Under the pieces are notes generated by a model. That model was given only the letters and a program-made list of their open reading frames with translations, did no database searches and was not told the origin of the DNA. Shown in pieces: positions 14,887-22,505 of a DNA stretch of 32,209 bases (its first letter is position 1; every line of letters starts with the position of its first letter). The DNA comes from Comamonadaceae bacterium (GTDB lineage: Bacteria > Pseudomonadota > Gammaproteobacteria > Burkholderiales > Burkholderiaceae_C). The DNA lies in assembly GCA_012274225.1 (NCBI GenBank), contig JAAOZX010000402.1, positions 1 to 32,209 of the forward strand, written 5' to 3'. A program made the position numbers and the translations under genes.

Positions 14887-16056
14887 TCAGGTCGTTGCGC
14901 TTGCCGCACGCGCAGGGGCGAGGAGCCGTGCCGGCGACAACATGTCCGCCGTCAATCCGAAATCGGCGATGCGCTGCGGCAGCGGCAGCCCGCGCGCCAG
15001 CGCCGCGCTGGCCTCGCCCATCGCCGCCGAGGTCTGGATGCCGTACCCGCCCTGCGCCGCCATCCAGAAGAAACCCGGCGCCCGCGGATCGAAACCGCCG
15101 ACCAGGTCGCCGTCGGCGACAAAGGAGCGCAGCCCGGCCCAGGTGCGGGTGGGACGGCGGATCGTGAGCGTGGTCATGGCCTCGATGCGGTGGATCGCCA
15201 GCGCGATGTCCATCTCCTCGGGCTGCACGTCGTGCGGCTCGACCGGATCGGCATTGGCAGGCGAGCCCAGCAACATGCCGGCGTCGGGCTTGAAGTACCA
15301 GTCCTCGTCCACGCCGATCGCCATGGGCCAGCGCGCGATGTCCATGCCTGCGGGCGGCGCGAAGATGAAGGCGGAGCGCCGGCGCGGCTGCAAGCCGATG
15401 CCGGGCAGGCCGGCCAGTCGCCCGACCTCATCGGCCCAGGCCCCGGCGGCATTGAGCACCACCGGCGCTTCGTACCAGTGGCCGCCCGCCTGCACCCGCC
15501 AGACCGGGCCCTGGTGCCGTAGCGCGGTGACGCCGGCATCGCAGACCAGCGTGCCGCCGGCGCGGCGCATGCCGCGCAGGTAGCCCTGGTGGAGCGCATG
15601 CACGTCCATGTCCAACGCGTCGGTCTCGAGCACCGAGCCTGCCACCTTGGCGGGCCGCAGCACGGGGATCTGCGTGCAGGTCTGCGCCGCGCTCAGCTGG
15701 TGCGCTTTCGCCCCGATGCCGCGCAGCACCTGCCAGTGCCGCTCCAGCCCGTCCTCCTGTCCCGGCGAGGCCACCATCATTGCGCCGCGCGGTGTGAGCA
15801 GGGGGTAATCGCTGAAGCCTTCGGGTGGGTGTTCCAGGAAGGCCCGGCTGGCCATGGTCAGGGCGCGCACCTGCGGCGTGCCATAGCTTTCCATGAAGAG
15901 GGCGGCGGAGCGGCCGGTGGAGTGATACCCCGGCTGCGGCTCGCGCTCCAGCAGGATGACGCTGCCGTGAGGCGCCAGCCAGTGGCCGGCGGCGGCACCG
16001 GCGATGCCGCCGCCGAGAACGAGGAAGTCGGCCTGGCGGGCCGCGGGAGCTGCCAT
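14887..16056 (-). CDS. DauA-like FAD-dependent D-amino-acid dehydrogenase
   Basis: This 389-residue flavoenzyme closely resembles Pseudomonas D-arginine dehydrogenase DauA over its whole length. Shared segments include GYHSTGRSAA, YGTPQVRALT, SAFIFAPPAGMD, KPDAGMLLGSPANADPV, TWAGLRSFVADGDLV and QGGYGIQTSAAMGEASAAL. It should oxidise D-amino acids to 2-oxoacids and ammonia. The N-terminal GGGIAGA is the FAD-binding dinucleotide motif. By motif alignment, the active-site Tyr equivalent to Y53 is kept (Y58), but the Glu that binds the arginine side chain in DauA (E87) is Ala (A92) and His48 is Leu (L53). D-arginine is therefore unlikely to be the best substrate. The start at 16056 matches the family length. 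It is transcribed away from an XRE-cupin regulator. Confidence 0.9.
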   Translation of the reverse strand: MAAPAARQADFLVLGGGIAGAAAGHWLAPHGSVILLEREPQPGYHSTGRSAALFMESYGTPQVRALTMASRAFLEHPPEGFSDYPLLTPRGAMMVASPGQEDGLERHWQVLRGIGAKAHQLSAAQTCTQIPVLRPAKVAGSVLETDALDMDVHALHQGYLRGMRRAGGTLVCDAGVTALRHQGPVWRVQAGGHWYEAPVVLNAAGAWADEVGRLAGLPGIGLQPRRRSAFIFAPPAGMDIARWPMAIGVDEDWYFKPDAGMLLGSPANADPVEPHDVQPEEMDIALAIHRIEAMTTLTIRRPTRTWAGLRSFVADGDLVGGFDPRAPGFFWMAAQGGYGIQTSAAMGEASAALARGLPLPQRIADFGLTADMLSPARLLAPARAASATT

Positions 16057-16116
16057 GTGCGGGTCCTGGCGATCGCGGCCGGAACAGCCACGGTTTCTGG
16101 GGTGAGGATGCGCCGC

Positions 16117-16145
16117 AGTGTAATGACAAATTTGCGGATACGCAA
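16117..16145 (-). promoter_or_regulatory. Candidate promoter of the DauA-like gene
   Basis: Read on the minus strand, TTGCGT (16145-16140) is followed after 17 bp by TACACT (16122-16117), about 61 bp before the ATG. The -10 box matches TATAAT at 4 of 6 positions and the -35 box shares TTG. The -35 box lies inside the first ATTTGCG palindrome, so a bound protein would cover it. Confidence 0.45.
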
Positions 16146-16147
16146 AT
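16130..16147. promoter_or_regulatory. Palindromic operator candidate 1 (ATTTGCG-N4-CGCAAAT)
   Basis: This is a perfect 7-bp inverted repeat with a 4-bp centre, in the divergent gap between the DauA-like gene and the XRE-cupin regulator. It covers the -35 box and part of the spacer of the predicted promoter of the dehydrogenase gene. A second near-identical copy lies 64 bp away. The dimeric XRE regulator encoded next door is the obvious candidate to bind it. Confidence 0.7.
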
Positions 16148-16193
16148 CCATTTGACGTCCCGCCTTTGCAGGCGTTAGGCTTCGTTGCTTGCA

Positions 16194-16211
16194 ATTTGCG
16201 TTTGCGCAATT
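16194..16211. promoter_or_regulatory. Palindromic operator candidate 2 (ATTTGCG-N4-CGCAATT)
   Basis: This second copy of the palindrome has one mismatch in the right arm. It ends 35 bp before the regulator ATG, a place suited to autoregulation. The centre-to-centre distance to copy 1 is 64 bp, about six helical turns, which would allow joint binding on one DNA face. Confidence 0.65.
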
Positions 16212-16246
16212 TACCGACCGGCGTGCAAGCGCGTCACAAGGATCGC

Positions 16247-17011
16247 ATGGCAGCATCGAAAAGACCCGGGGCCGGCTCGCGCGGCATCGCCAACACACTG
16301 GACCGCGCCACCTTCGGCAAGCGCCTGCGCTCGGCGCGCAAGCAGTTCGGCTGGACGCTGGCGCGGCTGGCGGCGTTGTCCGGCGTCTCCATCACCACCA
16401 TTTCGCGCGCCGAACGAGGGCAACTGGCGTTGAGCTACGAGAAGTTCTCGGCGCTGGGACGGGCGCTGCGCATGGACATGGGGTCGATGTTCGCCGAAGC
16501 CGGCGTGCCGGCCAAGCCGTTCGCCGGGCCGGTGCTCACCCGCTCGGGCGAAGGCGTGGTCTATCGCGGCCTGGCCTTTTCCTACGAATTCCTCGGTACG
16601 TCGGCAGTGGGCAAGCAGATGAGCCCGGTCCTGGGCACGGTGCACGCGCGACGCGTCGAGGGGCCCGAAGATTACGCCCGCCATCCGGGCGAAGAGTTCG
16701 TCTACGTGCTGAGCGGCAGCATCGACGTTCATTTCGACGACGGCGAGATGATCCACCTGCAACGCGGCGACTCGCTGTACTTCGACAGCCGCATCGGCCA
16801 TGCGTATGTCTCGGTCAGCCGGCAACTGGCACGGGTGATCGGTGTCATCACCAGCGAAAGCAGCATGATGCGGATGGCTCGGGAGGGCGAGACCGCCGGC
16901 GCATTGCCGGCGCCGGTGGAGCTCAGCGCCGCGCGTGCGGTGCGTGAACGTCGCGCGACCGGCGGGATGACGACGAAAGTCCGTGCCCGCGCAAAGGCCG
17001 CCTCGCGTTAA
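16247..17011 (+). CDS. XRE-cupin transcriptional regulator
   Basis: This 254-residue protein has an N-terminal XRE/HTH_3 DNA-binding domain (about 22-80; LRSARKQFGWTLARLAALSG, then SITTISRAERG) and a C-terminal cupin_2 sensor domain (about 145-200; HPGEEFVYVLSGSIDV and LQRGDSLYFDSRIGHAYVS). Regulators of this layout commonly control catabolism of the small molecule sensed by the cupin. The ATG at 16247 has an AAGGATCGC site; the upstream in-frame extension crosses the operator region and is rejected. The last 30 residues are Arg/Ala-rich. It diverges from the DauA-like gene and is followed after 24 bp by an aldo/keto reductase, so both are likely targets. Confidence 0.92.
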   Translation: MAASKRPGAGSRGIANTLDRATFGKRLRSARKQFGWTLARLAALSGVSITTISRAERGQLALSYEKFSALGRALRMDMGSMFAEAGVPAKPFAGPVLTRSGEGVVYRGLAFSYEFLGTSAVGKQMSPVLGTVHARRVEGPEDYARHPGEEFVYVLSGSIDVHFDDGEMIHLQRGDSLYFDSRIGHAYVSVSRQLARVIGVITSESSMMRMAREGETAGALPAPVELSAARAVRERRATGGMTTKVRARAKAASR

Positions 17012-17035
17012 GCTCCGGGCCCAGGAGATAACCCC

Positions 17036-18037
17036 ATGCAATACCGCCAGCTCGGCAAGAGCAACCTTCGCGTCTCCGCCCTGTGCCTGGGCACCATGAT
17101 GTTCGCCGACCAGACCGCGCTCGAAGAGGCGCGCGCCATCGTCGAGGACGCGCGCACGCAGGGCGTCAACTTCATCGACACCGCCGACGTCTACGGCATG
17201 GGCGCTTGCGAATCCATGGTGGGCGAGTTGCTCAAAGGCCAGCGCCATGAATGGGTGTTGGCCACCAAGCTGGGCAACAACCTGTCCAGGCGCGTCAACG
17301 AAGGGCATTTCTCGCGCACCTGGATGCTGCGCGAAACCGAGGACAGCCTGCAACGGCTGCAAACCGATCACGTCGACATCCTCTACCTGCACCGCGACTT
17401 CAATGGCATGGACCTGGAAGAGCCGTTGCGGGCCCTGGATGCGCTGCTGGCCGCCGGCAAGATCCGGTACTGGGGCGTTTCCAACTTCGCCGGTTGGCGC
17501 ATCGCGGAAACGATGCGGCTGGCCGGACAACTCGGAATGCCCGGGCCGGTGGTCTGCCAGCCCTACTACAACCTGCTCAATCGCATGCCGGAGGTCGAGG
17601 TGTTGCCGGCGTGCGATCACTACGGCATCGGCGTCGTGCCCTACAGTCCGGTCGCGCGCGGCGTGTTGACCGGCAAGTACGCCCCGGGGCAACCCGCCCC
17701 CGCGGACACCCGAGTCGGGCGCGGCGACGCCCGTGCCAAGGAGACGGAGTTCCGCGAGGAGTCGCTGAAGATTGCGCAGCAACTCAAGGCGCATGTGCAG
17801 GCCAAAGGCGTCGCCCTGGCCCAGTTCGCCACTGCCTGGGTGCTGGCGCATCGCGCCGTCAGCTCGGTCATCGCCGGTCCGCGCACGCTGGCGCAATGGC
17901 AGGACTACCGGCCGGCCCTCGACTGCGTGGTCACAGCAGAGGACGAGGCCCTGGTCGATTCGTTGGTGGCGCCCGGTCATCCCTCCACGCCGGGCTACAA
18001 CGACCCGCAGTACCCACTGCATCCGCGCCGTCGCTGA
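17036..18037 (+). CDS. Aldo/keto reductase (YajO/IolS type)
   Basis: This 333-residue AKR has catalytic tetrad residues D48 (NFIDTADVYG), Y53, K78 (LATKLG) and H119 (LYLHR). It also has VSNFAGWRIAE, a PYYNLLNR segment and a C-terminal SSVIAGPRTLAQWQD cofactor motif. The family reduces aldehydes and ketones with NADPH. An AGGAG site precedes the ATG. It lies 24 bp after the XRE-cupin regulator and may be co-transcribed with it, working on a 2-oxoacid or aldehyde produced by the divergent D-amino-acid dehydrogenase. That link is inferred from position only. Confidence 0.92.
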   Translation: MQYRQLGKSNLRVSALCLGTMMFADQTALEEARAIVEDARTQGVNFIDTADVYGMGACESMVGELLKGQRHEWVLATKLGNNLSRRVNEGHFSRTWMLRETEDSLQRLQTDHVDILYLHRDFNGMDLEEPLRALDALLAAGKIRYWGVSNFAGWRIAETMRLAGQLGMPGPVVCQPYYNLLNRMPEVEVLPACDHYGIGVVPYSPVARGVLTGKYAPGQPAPADTRVGRGDARAKETEFREESLKIAQQLKAHVQAKGVALAQFATAWVLAHRAVSSVIAGPRTLAQWQDYRPALDCVVTAEDEALVDSLVAPGHPSTPGYNDPQYPLHPRRR

Positions 18038-18215
18038 GCCAGGCGGTTGCCGTTCCCCGGCAGCGCGGCATTGACCGACGCCGGAGTGATCGGTTGCAAC
18101 ACATCCTCAGGCGTTCCTGTCCTACAGCGCGGCCGCACAGGCCGAGCGAGCCTTGAGTCCGGGTTATCGGGTTCCCTCAACCGGGCCCCCCGACCTTCAT
18201 TCAAAGGAAATCGCC

Positions 18216-18665
18216 ATGTTCAGAAAGATTTTTCTCGCCACCGTGGTCGCCGCGTCCTGCGGTACGGCGCCCCTGATCGCATCCGCGGCCCAGCGTGCCA
18301 TCGTGATCACCCAGGCGCCGCCGGCGCCGCGTGAGGAGGCGATTCCCGCGCCGCGCCGCGGCCAGGAATGGGGTCCGGGTCACTGGGCCTGGCGCCACGG
18401 TGAACACGTCTGGGTGACCGGCCACTGGATGCACGAGCGCCGCGGCCAGCACTGGGTGGCCGACCGCTGGGTCGAGCACGACGGCCGCTGGACGCTGCAG
18501 GCGGGCCATTGGGAACGCGGCATGCGCGACCAGGCCCGTATGGACGGCCGCGATGATGCCCAGCACATGGGCAATCGCGGCGATATGGGGCGGATGCGCG
18601 ACCGCGACGGTGACGGTGTACCCAATCGCGCCGACAGTCACCCCAATAACCCCAACAAGTACTGA
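18216..18665 (+). CDS. Exported YXWGXW-repeat protein with DxDxDG tail
   Basis: This 149-residue protein has an N-terminal signal peptide (about 1-25, cleavage near ASAAQ). A region of repeated Trp/Gly/His motifs follows: WGPGHWAW at 52-59, WVTGHWMHE at 66-74 and WTLQAGHWER at 92-101, as in the YXWGXW family of Burkholderiales. The C-terminus carries an EF-hand or thrombospondin-3-like DRDGDGVPNRADSHPNN segment (129-145) that could bind Ca2+. It is probably periplasmic or on the outer surface; the role is unknown. The ATG at 18216 has an AAAGGAAA site. It converges on the exonuclease gene 21 bp away. Confidence 0.85.
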   Translation: MFRKIFLATVVAASCGTAPLIASAAQRAIVITQAPPAPREEAIPAPRRGQEWGPGHWAWRHGEHVWVTGHWMHERRGQHWVADRWVEHDGRWTLQAGHWERGMRDQARMDGRDDAQHMGNRGDMGRMRDRDGDGVPNRADSHPNNPNKY

Positions 18666-18673
18666 GGTTGAGC

Positions 18674-18706
18674 GCCTGGCGTCGGGCTAACCGGACTTCG
18701 CCAGGC
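18674..18706. terminator. Possible bidirectional terminator hairpin
   Basis: An 8-bp inverted repeat, GCCTGGCG/CGCCAGGC, with a 17-nt loop lies just after the YXWGXW gene stop and overlaps the last codons of the convergent exonuclease gene. There is no T-tract on either strand, so termination is only suggested. Confidence 0.3.
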
Positions 18707-19292
18707 CCAGGGCGTGGAACACGCGGACAGCGGCGTAAGCGTCGTTGGCCGCGTAGACCAGTTGCGCTTCGGTCAGTCGCGGATTCGCCCAGTTCGATGT
18801 GGTTGCCTTGCGCGACTTGATGAAGCGCCGGTTGAACAGCACGGCGACGGCGCCCTTGACGCCCATGTCCTTGCGATAGCCGCGTTCGCGAAACACCACA
18901 TTGAGTTCGAGCACGTCCGACGGCTCGACACCCAGTTTTTCGATGATCCGCCTGCGATCGTCGCCCAGGCCGAAACCGGCCTTGACCACACCGCGCACGG
19001 CAAGCAATTCAGCCACCACCGCGCGGCAGGCAGTGTCATGCAGCTGGAACACCCAGGCCTTGTTCAGCGTGGCCAGTTGCACCACGTGCGGGCCTTCCGA
19101 CACCTGGTCCTTGAAGAACGTGGGCTTGGATTCGGTGTCGAAGCCCCAGACGGCTTCGCGCCCAAGCTCTTCCCGCGCGCCATGGGCCTGCTGCGCCGTG
19201 GCCACCAGCGCGATCCGGTCCAGGCCGAGCCGGTCGAACGGCTCCAGGAGCGCGATCTGTTCCTTGTCCGGCGTTGCGTGGCGTGTGTTCAT
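18687..19292 (-). CDS. DEDDy-type 3'-5' exonuclease domain protein
   Basis: This 201-residue single-domain nuclease is of the RNase D/WRN exonuclease type. The DEDDy residues are D52 and E54 (WGFDTESKP), D111 (GLGDDRRR), Y180 and D184 (LVYAANDAYAA). It should remove nucleotides from the 3' end of RNA or DNA with two metal ions. There is no HRDC domain, so it is shorter than RNase D. It diverges from a 99-residue hypothetical gene across about 70 bp. The nucleic-acid substrate cannot be predicted. Confidence 0.9.
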   Translation of the reverse strand: MNTRHATPDKEQIALLEPFDRLGLDRIALVATAQQAHGAREELGREAVWGFDTESKPTFFKDQVSEGPHVVQLATLNKAWVFQLHDTACRAVVAELLAVRGVVKAGFGLGDDRRRIIEKLGVEPSDVLELNVVFRERGYRKDMGVKGAVAVLFNRRFIKSRKATTSNWANPRLTEAQLVYAANDAYAAVRVFHALGLAKSG

Positions 19293-19361
19293 GGATGGAG
19301 CGCAGGATAACCCGCGCCCGATGCCGGCGCGGGCCGCTGGTCATAATCGGCAGCGTTTCCC

Positions 19362-19661
19362 ATGAGCTATTCCCTGACCCTTTACGAACCCGACGTCACC
19401 GACGCCCAGCGGCGCGAGGCCGAACAGCGCTTTCGCGATGCGCTGGAGCAAACGCTGGGTGACGCTGTCCTGGTGGCACCGGTGTACCGGGCCTACCAGC
19501 GCATCGTGGCGACCTACGGCGAGACGCCCGATCCGGACAGCCTCAGCGACGCCGAGCGCGCCATCTTCGAGCAGTGGCAGGCCGCCGAAACTGCGGCCGT
19601 GGCCGCCGCCTTCGGGCCGAACCGCTACATGGGCGATGCCATGTACGAGATCAAGTTGTAG
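19362..19661 (+). CDS. Small hypothetical protein (99 aa)
   Basis: I cannot name a family for this acidic soluble protein. It is mostly helical by composition, with a charged N-terminal half (TDAQRREAEQRFRDALEQTL), a Tyr-containing middle (APVYRAYQRIVATYGETPD) and a C-terminal FGPNRYMGDAMYEIKL. There is no signal peptide or membrane segment. Codon use and the clear ATG fit a real gene. It converges on the dienelactone hydrolase fusion gene with 74 bp between stops. Confidence 0.65.
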   Translation: MSYSLTLYEPDVTDAQRREAEQRFRDALEQTLGDAVLVAPVYRAYQRIVATYGETPDPDSLSDAERAIFEQWQAAETAAVAAAFGPNRYMGDAMYEIKL

Positions 19662-19735
19662 GGCGTCGCCGCCGGTCCGGCCGCACTTGCCGCCACCGTC
19701 AACGAGCGCGCAAACGCAAGTGTCGTGCGATCGAA

Positions 19736-21184
19736 TCAATACGGCACCGCGAAACCGTTGCGCCCGGCAGCGATGCGCACGGCCGTTGGCGTTCCGTCCA
19801 CGACCTGCGCGGTCAACGACACGCTGGCGCCGGGCACCAGCAGGCCGCGGTCGGCGGGCTTGAAACTCACGATCGGCGTGCCGGCCGGCACCACGATCGT
19901 CTTCTCGCCGTCCTGGTACCGGACCTGCAGCTTGCGGCCCTCGGGCGCGGCCGCCTCGCCCGTCACGGTCGCGTTGGTCATGGTGGCGTCCGGCAACAGG
20001 TCGAATGGCCGGAATCCTTCGCCGACCCCGCGCGCCGACTCCGGGAATACCGTCACGGCAATCGCGCGCTGCGAGCCGTCCGCCTGCGGCAGGGCGCCGA
20101 CGCCAACGAAACTGCCGGCGCGAATCTCGGACAATTCGACCGGATAGACCTCTCTCACTACCGGCTGGGCCGCCAGTGCCAGTTCGATCAATTCGCCGCT
20201 GCGAGTCTTCAGGACGATGGTGCCGGCCGTGACCGACTGCAGCGTTCCGCGCAGACGCCGCGCCGGCGATGCCTGGGACTGCGTCGCGGTGACGCCCAGG
20301 GCGGCCTTGAAGAAAGCGACAGTGCGCGCCCAAGCCAGCTTGGCGGCGGGCGCGTCGTAGCGCGGCGTGGTGTCGTTGTTGAATCCATGCTGGGTGCCGG
20401 GATAGCGGTAGGCCGTGTACCTCACGCCAGCGGCCTTCAGCGCGGCTTCGTAGGCCGGCCAGGCCGCATTGATGCGCTCGTCGACCTCGGCCTGCTGGAT
20501 CAACAGCGGTGCCTTCACCTTCGCCGCTTCGGCCGGCGCCGGCGTGTTGCCGTAGAACGGCACGCCGGCATCGAGATCCGGCAGGCGGATCGCCAGCTGG
20601 TGGACGATTCCGCCGCCGTAACAGAAGCCGACGACGCCCAGCCGGCCGGTGGCGTCGGGCCGCGATTTCAACCAGCGGGCCGCCGCCAGGAAGTCCTCCA
20701 TGGCCTTGCCCTGGTCCAGTGTGCCGAACAGCTCACGCGCCTTGTCCTCGTCGCCGGGATAGCCGCCCACCGGCGTCAAGGCGTCCGGCGCGAACGCCAT
20801 GAAGCCGTCCAGCGCCAGCCGGCGAGCGATGTCCTCGATGTGGGGATTGAGGCCGCGGTTCTCGTGGATCACCAGCACGGCGGGCAGCTTGCCCGTGCCG
20901 GCGGCAGCCGGCCGCGCGAGATAGCCTTTGACGCTGCCATTGCCGGCAGGCGACGGATAGCCGGTTCGCTCGGTCTTCAGGCGCGGATCGCCCGGAGGCA
21001 CCTGCTGGCCGGCCGCGAAGTCGGGACTCAGGGCGGCAAGCAGGCCCGCCGCCGTGAGGCCCGCCTTGGCGAATTTCTGCGCCTGGGCCAGAAAGCCGCG
21101 CCGGTCCAGGTTGCCATGCACGTAGGCGTCGAAAAGGATCAGCAGTTCCTGGTCGAAATCGTGGGCAGTGAGGCGTGGCGGCAT
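19736..21184 (-). CDS. Exported YghX-like dienelactone hydrolase fused to a C-terminal beta domain
   Basis: This 482-residue protein has two parts. Residues 1-295 closely follow the YghX-type dienelactone hydrolase family: a helical N-terminus with a DRRGFL twin-arginine-like motif (27-32) before a hydrophobic stretch, then VIHENRGLNPHIEDIARR, and the catalytic triad C188 (GFCYGGG), D235 (EVDERIN) and H266 (GTQHGFNND). Residues about 309-482 form a separate domain, LRGTLQSVTAGTIVLKTRSG..., with VFPESARGVGEGFRPFDLLP, TMTNATV and VPAGTPIVSF, resembling small exported DUF5666-like proteins that usually stand alone. Such fusion is unusual. The start has an AAGGGAG site. It lies 75 bp downstream of the MFS gene and may share its transcript. 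Confidence 0.88.
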   Translation of the reverse strand: MPPRLTAHDFDQELLILFDAYVHGNLDRRGFLAQAQKFAKAGLTAAGLLAALSPDFAAGQQVPPGDPRLKTERTGYPSPAGNGSVKGYLARPAAAGTGKLPAVLVIHENRGLNPHIEDIARRLALDGFMAFAPDALTPVGGYPGDEDKARELFGTLDQGKAMEDFLAAARWLKSRPDATGRLGVVGFCYGGGIVHQLAIRLPDLDAGVPFYGNTPAPAEAAKVKAPLLIQQAEVDERINAAWPAYEAALKAAGVRYTAYRYPGTQHGFNNDTTPRYDAPAAKLAWARTVAFFKAALGVTATQSQASPARRLRGTLQSVTAGTIVLKTRSGELIELALAAQPVVREVYPVELSEIRAGSFVGVGALPQADGSQRAIAVTVFPESARGVGEGFRPFDLLPDATMTNATVTGEAAAPEGRKLQVRYQDGEKTIVVPAGTPIVSFKPADRGLLVPGASVSLTAQVVDGTPTAVRIAAGRNGFAVPY

Positions 21185-21259
21185 GGGCGCTCCCTTCAAT
21201 GACCGCGCAGCATAAGCCAGCCGGAAGATTTCTGCGGGCGAAGGCTGCAATCGCCGCGT

Positions 21260-22495
21260 TCAAGGCGCGGTGCGCGGCGCTGGCAGGAATCGGAAAGCAA
21301 GCGTTCCCAGGGCCACCAGCGCGGCCGTCGCCAGCAGCACCGAGGTGTAGGGATCGACGCCGGCCGCATGGGCCACGGTGGCGGCCACCCCGGTCAGCCA
21401 CTGCACGAGGGCGACACCGAGGAACATGGCCATGGTGAAGACGGCCATCGCGCGGCCGGTCAGCGCTTCCGGGTAGGCGCCGCGCACGTCCGCGTACTGC
21501 CAGACGATGAACCCGGTCAGAAACCCGATCACCAGCGTCGTCGCGATGCCCACGGCCGGCTCGTGCACCAACGCCAGCACGGCGAAAGCTGCGGCCATTG
21601 CCAGGCTGAAGCCCACGATGCGGGGCCGGCGCCTCGCGCCAGCGGGGTCGAGCCGGCCGAACACCGGCGGACCGAGCAGCGAAACCGCGGACACGGCCAA
21701 TGCCACGTTGCCGCTTTGCAGCAGCGAGAAGCCGTAGCGCTCGATCAGCAGCGGCCCCAGCCAGAGGCCGCGCAGCGTGATGAACGAGGCGTAGGTCACG
21801 CCGCCCAGCGCCACGATGCCCCAGGTCTGTGGCATGGCGAAGAGGGCCGCCGATTGACGCAGGGCCCCCATCATGCTGGACCGCTGGCCCTGGCGCGGGT
21901 TGGCCGGTTCGCGCACGAAGGCGAAGATAACCAGCCAGGCCAGCGCCGAACCGGCCGCGAGCACCATGAAGCCGGTGCGCCAGGAACTGACTTTCACCAC
22001 CCAGGCCAGCGGCGTGCCGGTGATCAGCATGCCCAGGCCGCCGATCCCCAGCACCATGCCGGACACCGATGCGAACTGCGCCGCTTCGAAGCGGCGCGCG
22101 ATGAAAACGGTGCAGACCAGGAACGCCGGCGCGCAGCCGATGCCGATCAGCGCCTGCCCGAGCACCGCCAGCGCATACGTGGGCGCGAGCGCCGACAGCA
22201 CGGCACCGACGATGGTCAGCGGAAAGGCGGCCAGCACCGTGCGCCGCACGCCGTGAAAGTCGATGCCGATTCCCATCAGCAACTGCAGCGCGCCGAAGCT
22301 GAAGTGAAATACGCCGGCGAACAGGCCCAGTTGCTGGGCCGACAGGCCGAAGTCGCGCTGCAACTGGTTGGCCATCATGGCCGGGACGGTGCGGTAGGCC
22401 TGGCTCAGCGAAAAGGCGGTGGCCAGCGCGAACAGCATGCCCCATGCCGCGCGCGAAGAGATCTGGCCGGCGGCGGGGACTGCGGCACCGTGCAT
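21260..22495 (-). CDS. MFS transporter
   Basis: This 411-residue inner-membrane protein has about 12 predicted transmembrane helices and a major-facilitator fold. The loop motif between helices 2 and 3 appears as GIGIDFHGVRRTVLA, and the central cytoplasmic loop (EPANPRQGQRSS) divides two six-helix halves. The ATG at 22495 lies 10 bp after the stop of the luciferase-like gene; a GTG 36 bp upstream would overlap that gene. The substrate is unknown. The flavin oxidoreductase upstream and the hydrolase downstream hint at transport of an organic compound that they modify. Confidence 0.88.
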   Translation of the reverse strand: MHGAAVPAAGQISSRAAWGMLFALATAFSLSQAYRTVPAMMANQLQRDFGLSAQQLGLFAGVFHFSFGALQLLMGIGIDFHGVRRTVLAAFPLTIVGAVLSALAPTYALAVLGQALIGIGCAPAFLVCTVFIARRFEAAQFASVSGMVLGIGGLGMLITGTPLAWVVKVSSWRTGFMVLAAGSALAWLVIFAFVREPANPRQGQRSSMMGALRQSAALFAMPQTWGIVALGGVTYASFITLRGLWLGPLLIERYGFSLLQSGNVALAVSAVSLLGPPVFGRLDPAGARRRPRIVGFSLAMAAAFAVLALVHEPAVGIATTLVIGFLTGFIVWQYADVRGAYPEALTGRAMAVFTMAMFLGVALVQWLTGVAATVAHAAGVDPYTSVLLATAALVALGTLAFRFLPAPRTAP

Positions 22496-22505
22496 CGACG
22501 GTGCT

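Noticed and set aside
20733-22445. A 570-residue minus-strand frame over the MFS and hydrolase genes
   Set aside because: It is shifted against both real genes and has shadow-like composition; the true frames show clear motifs.
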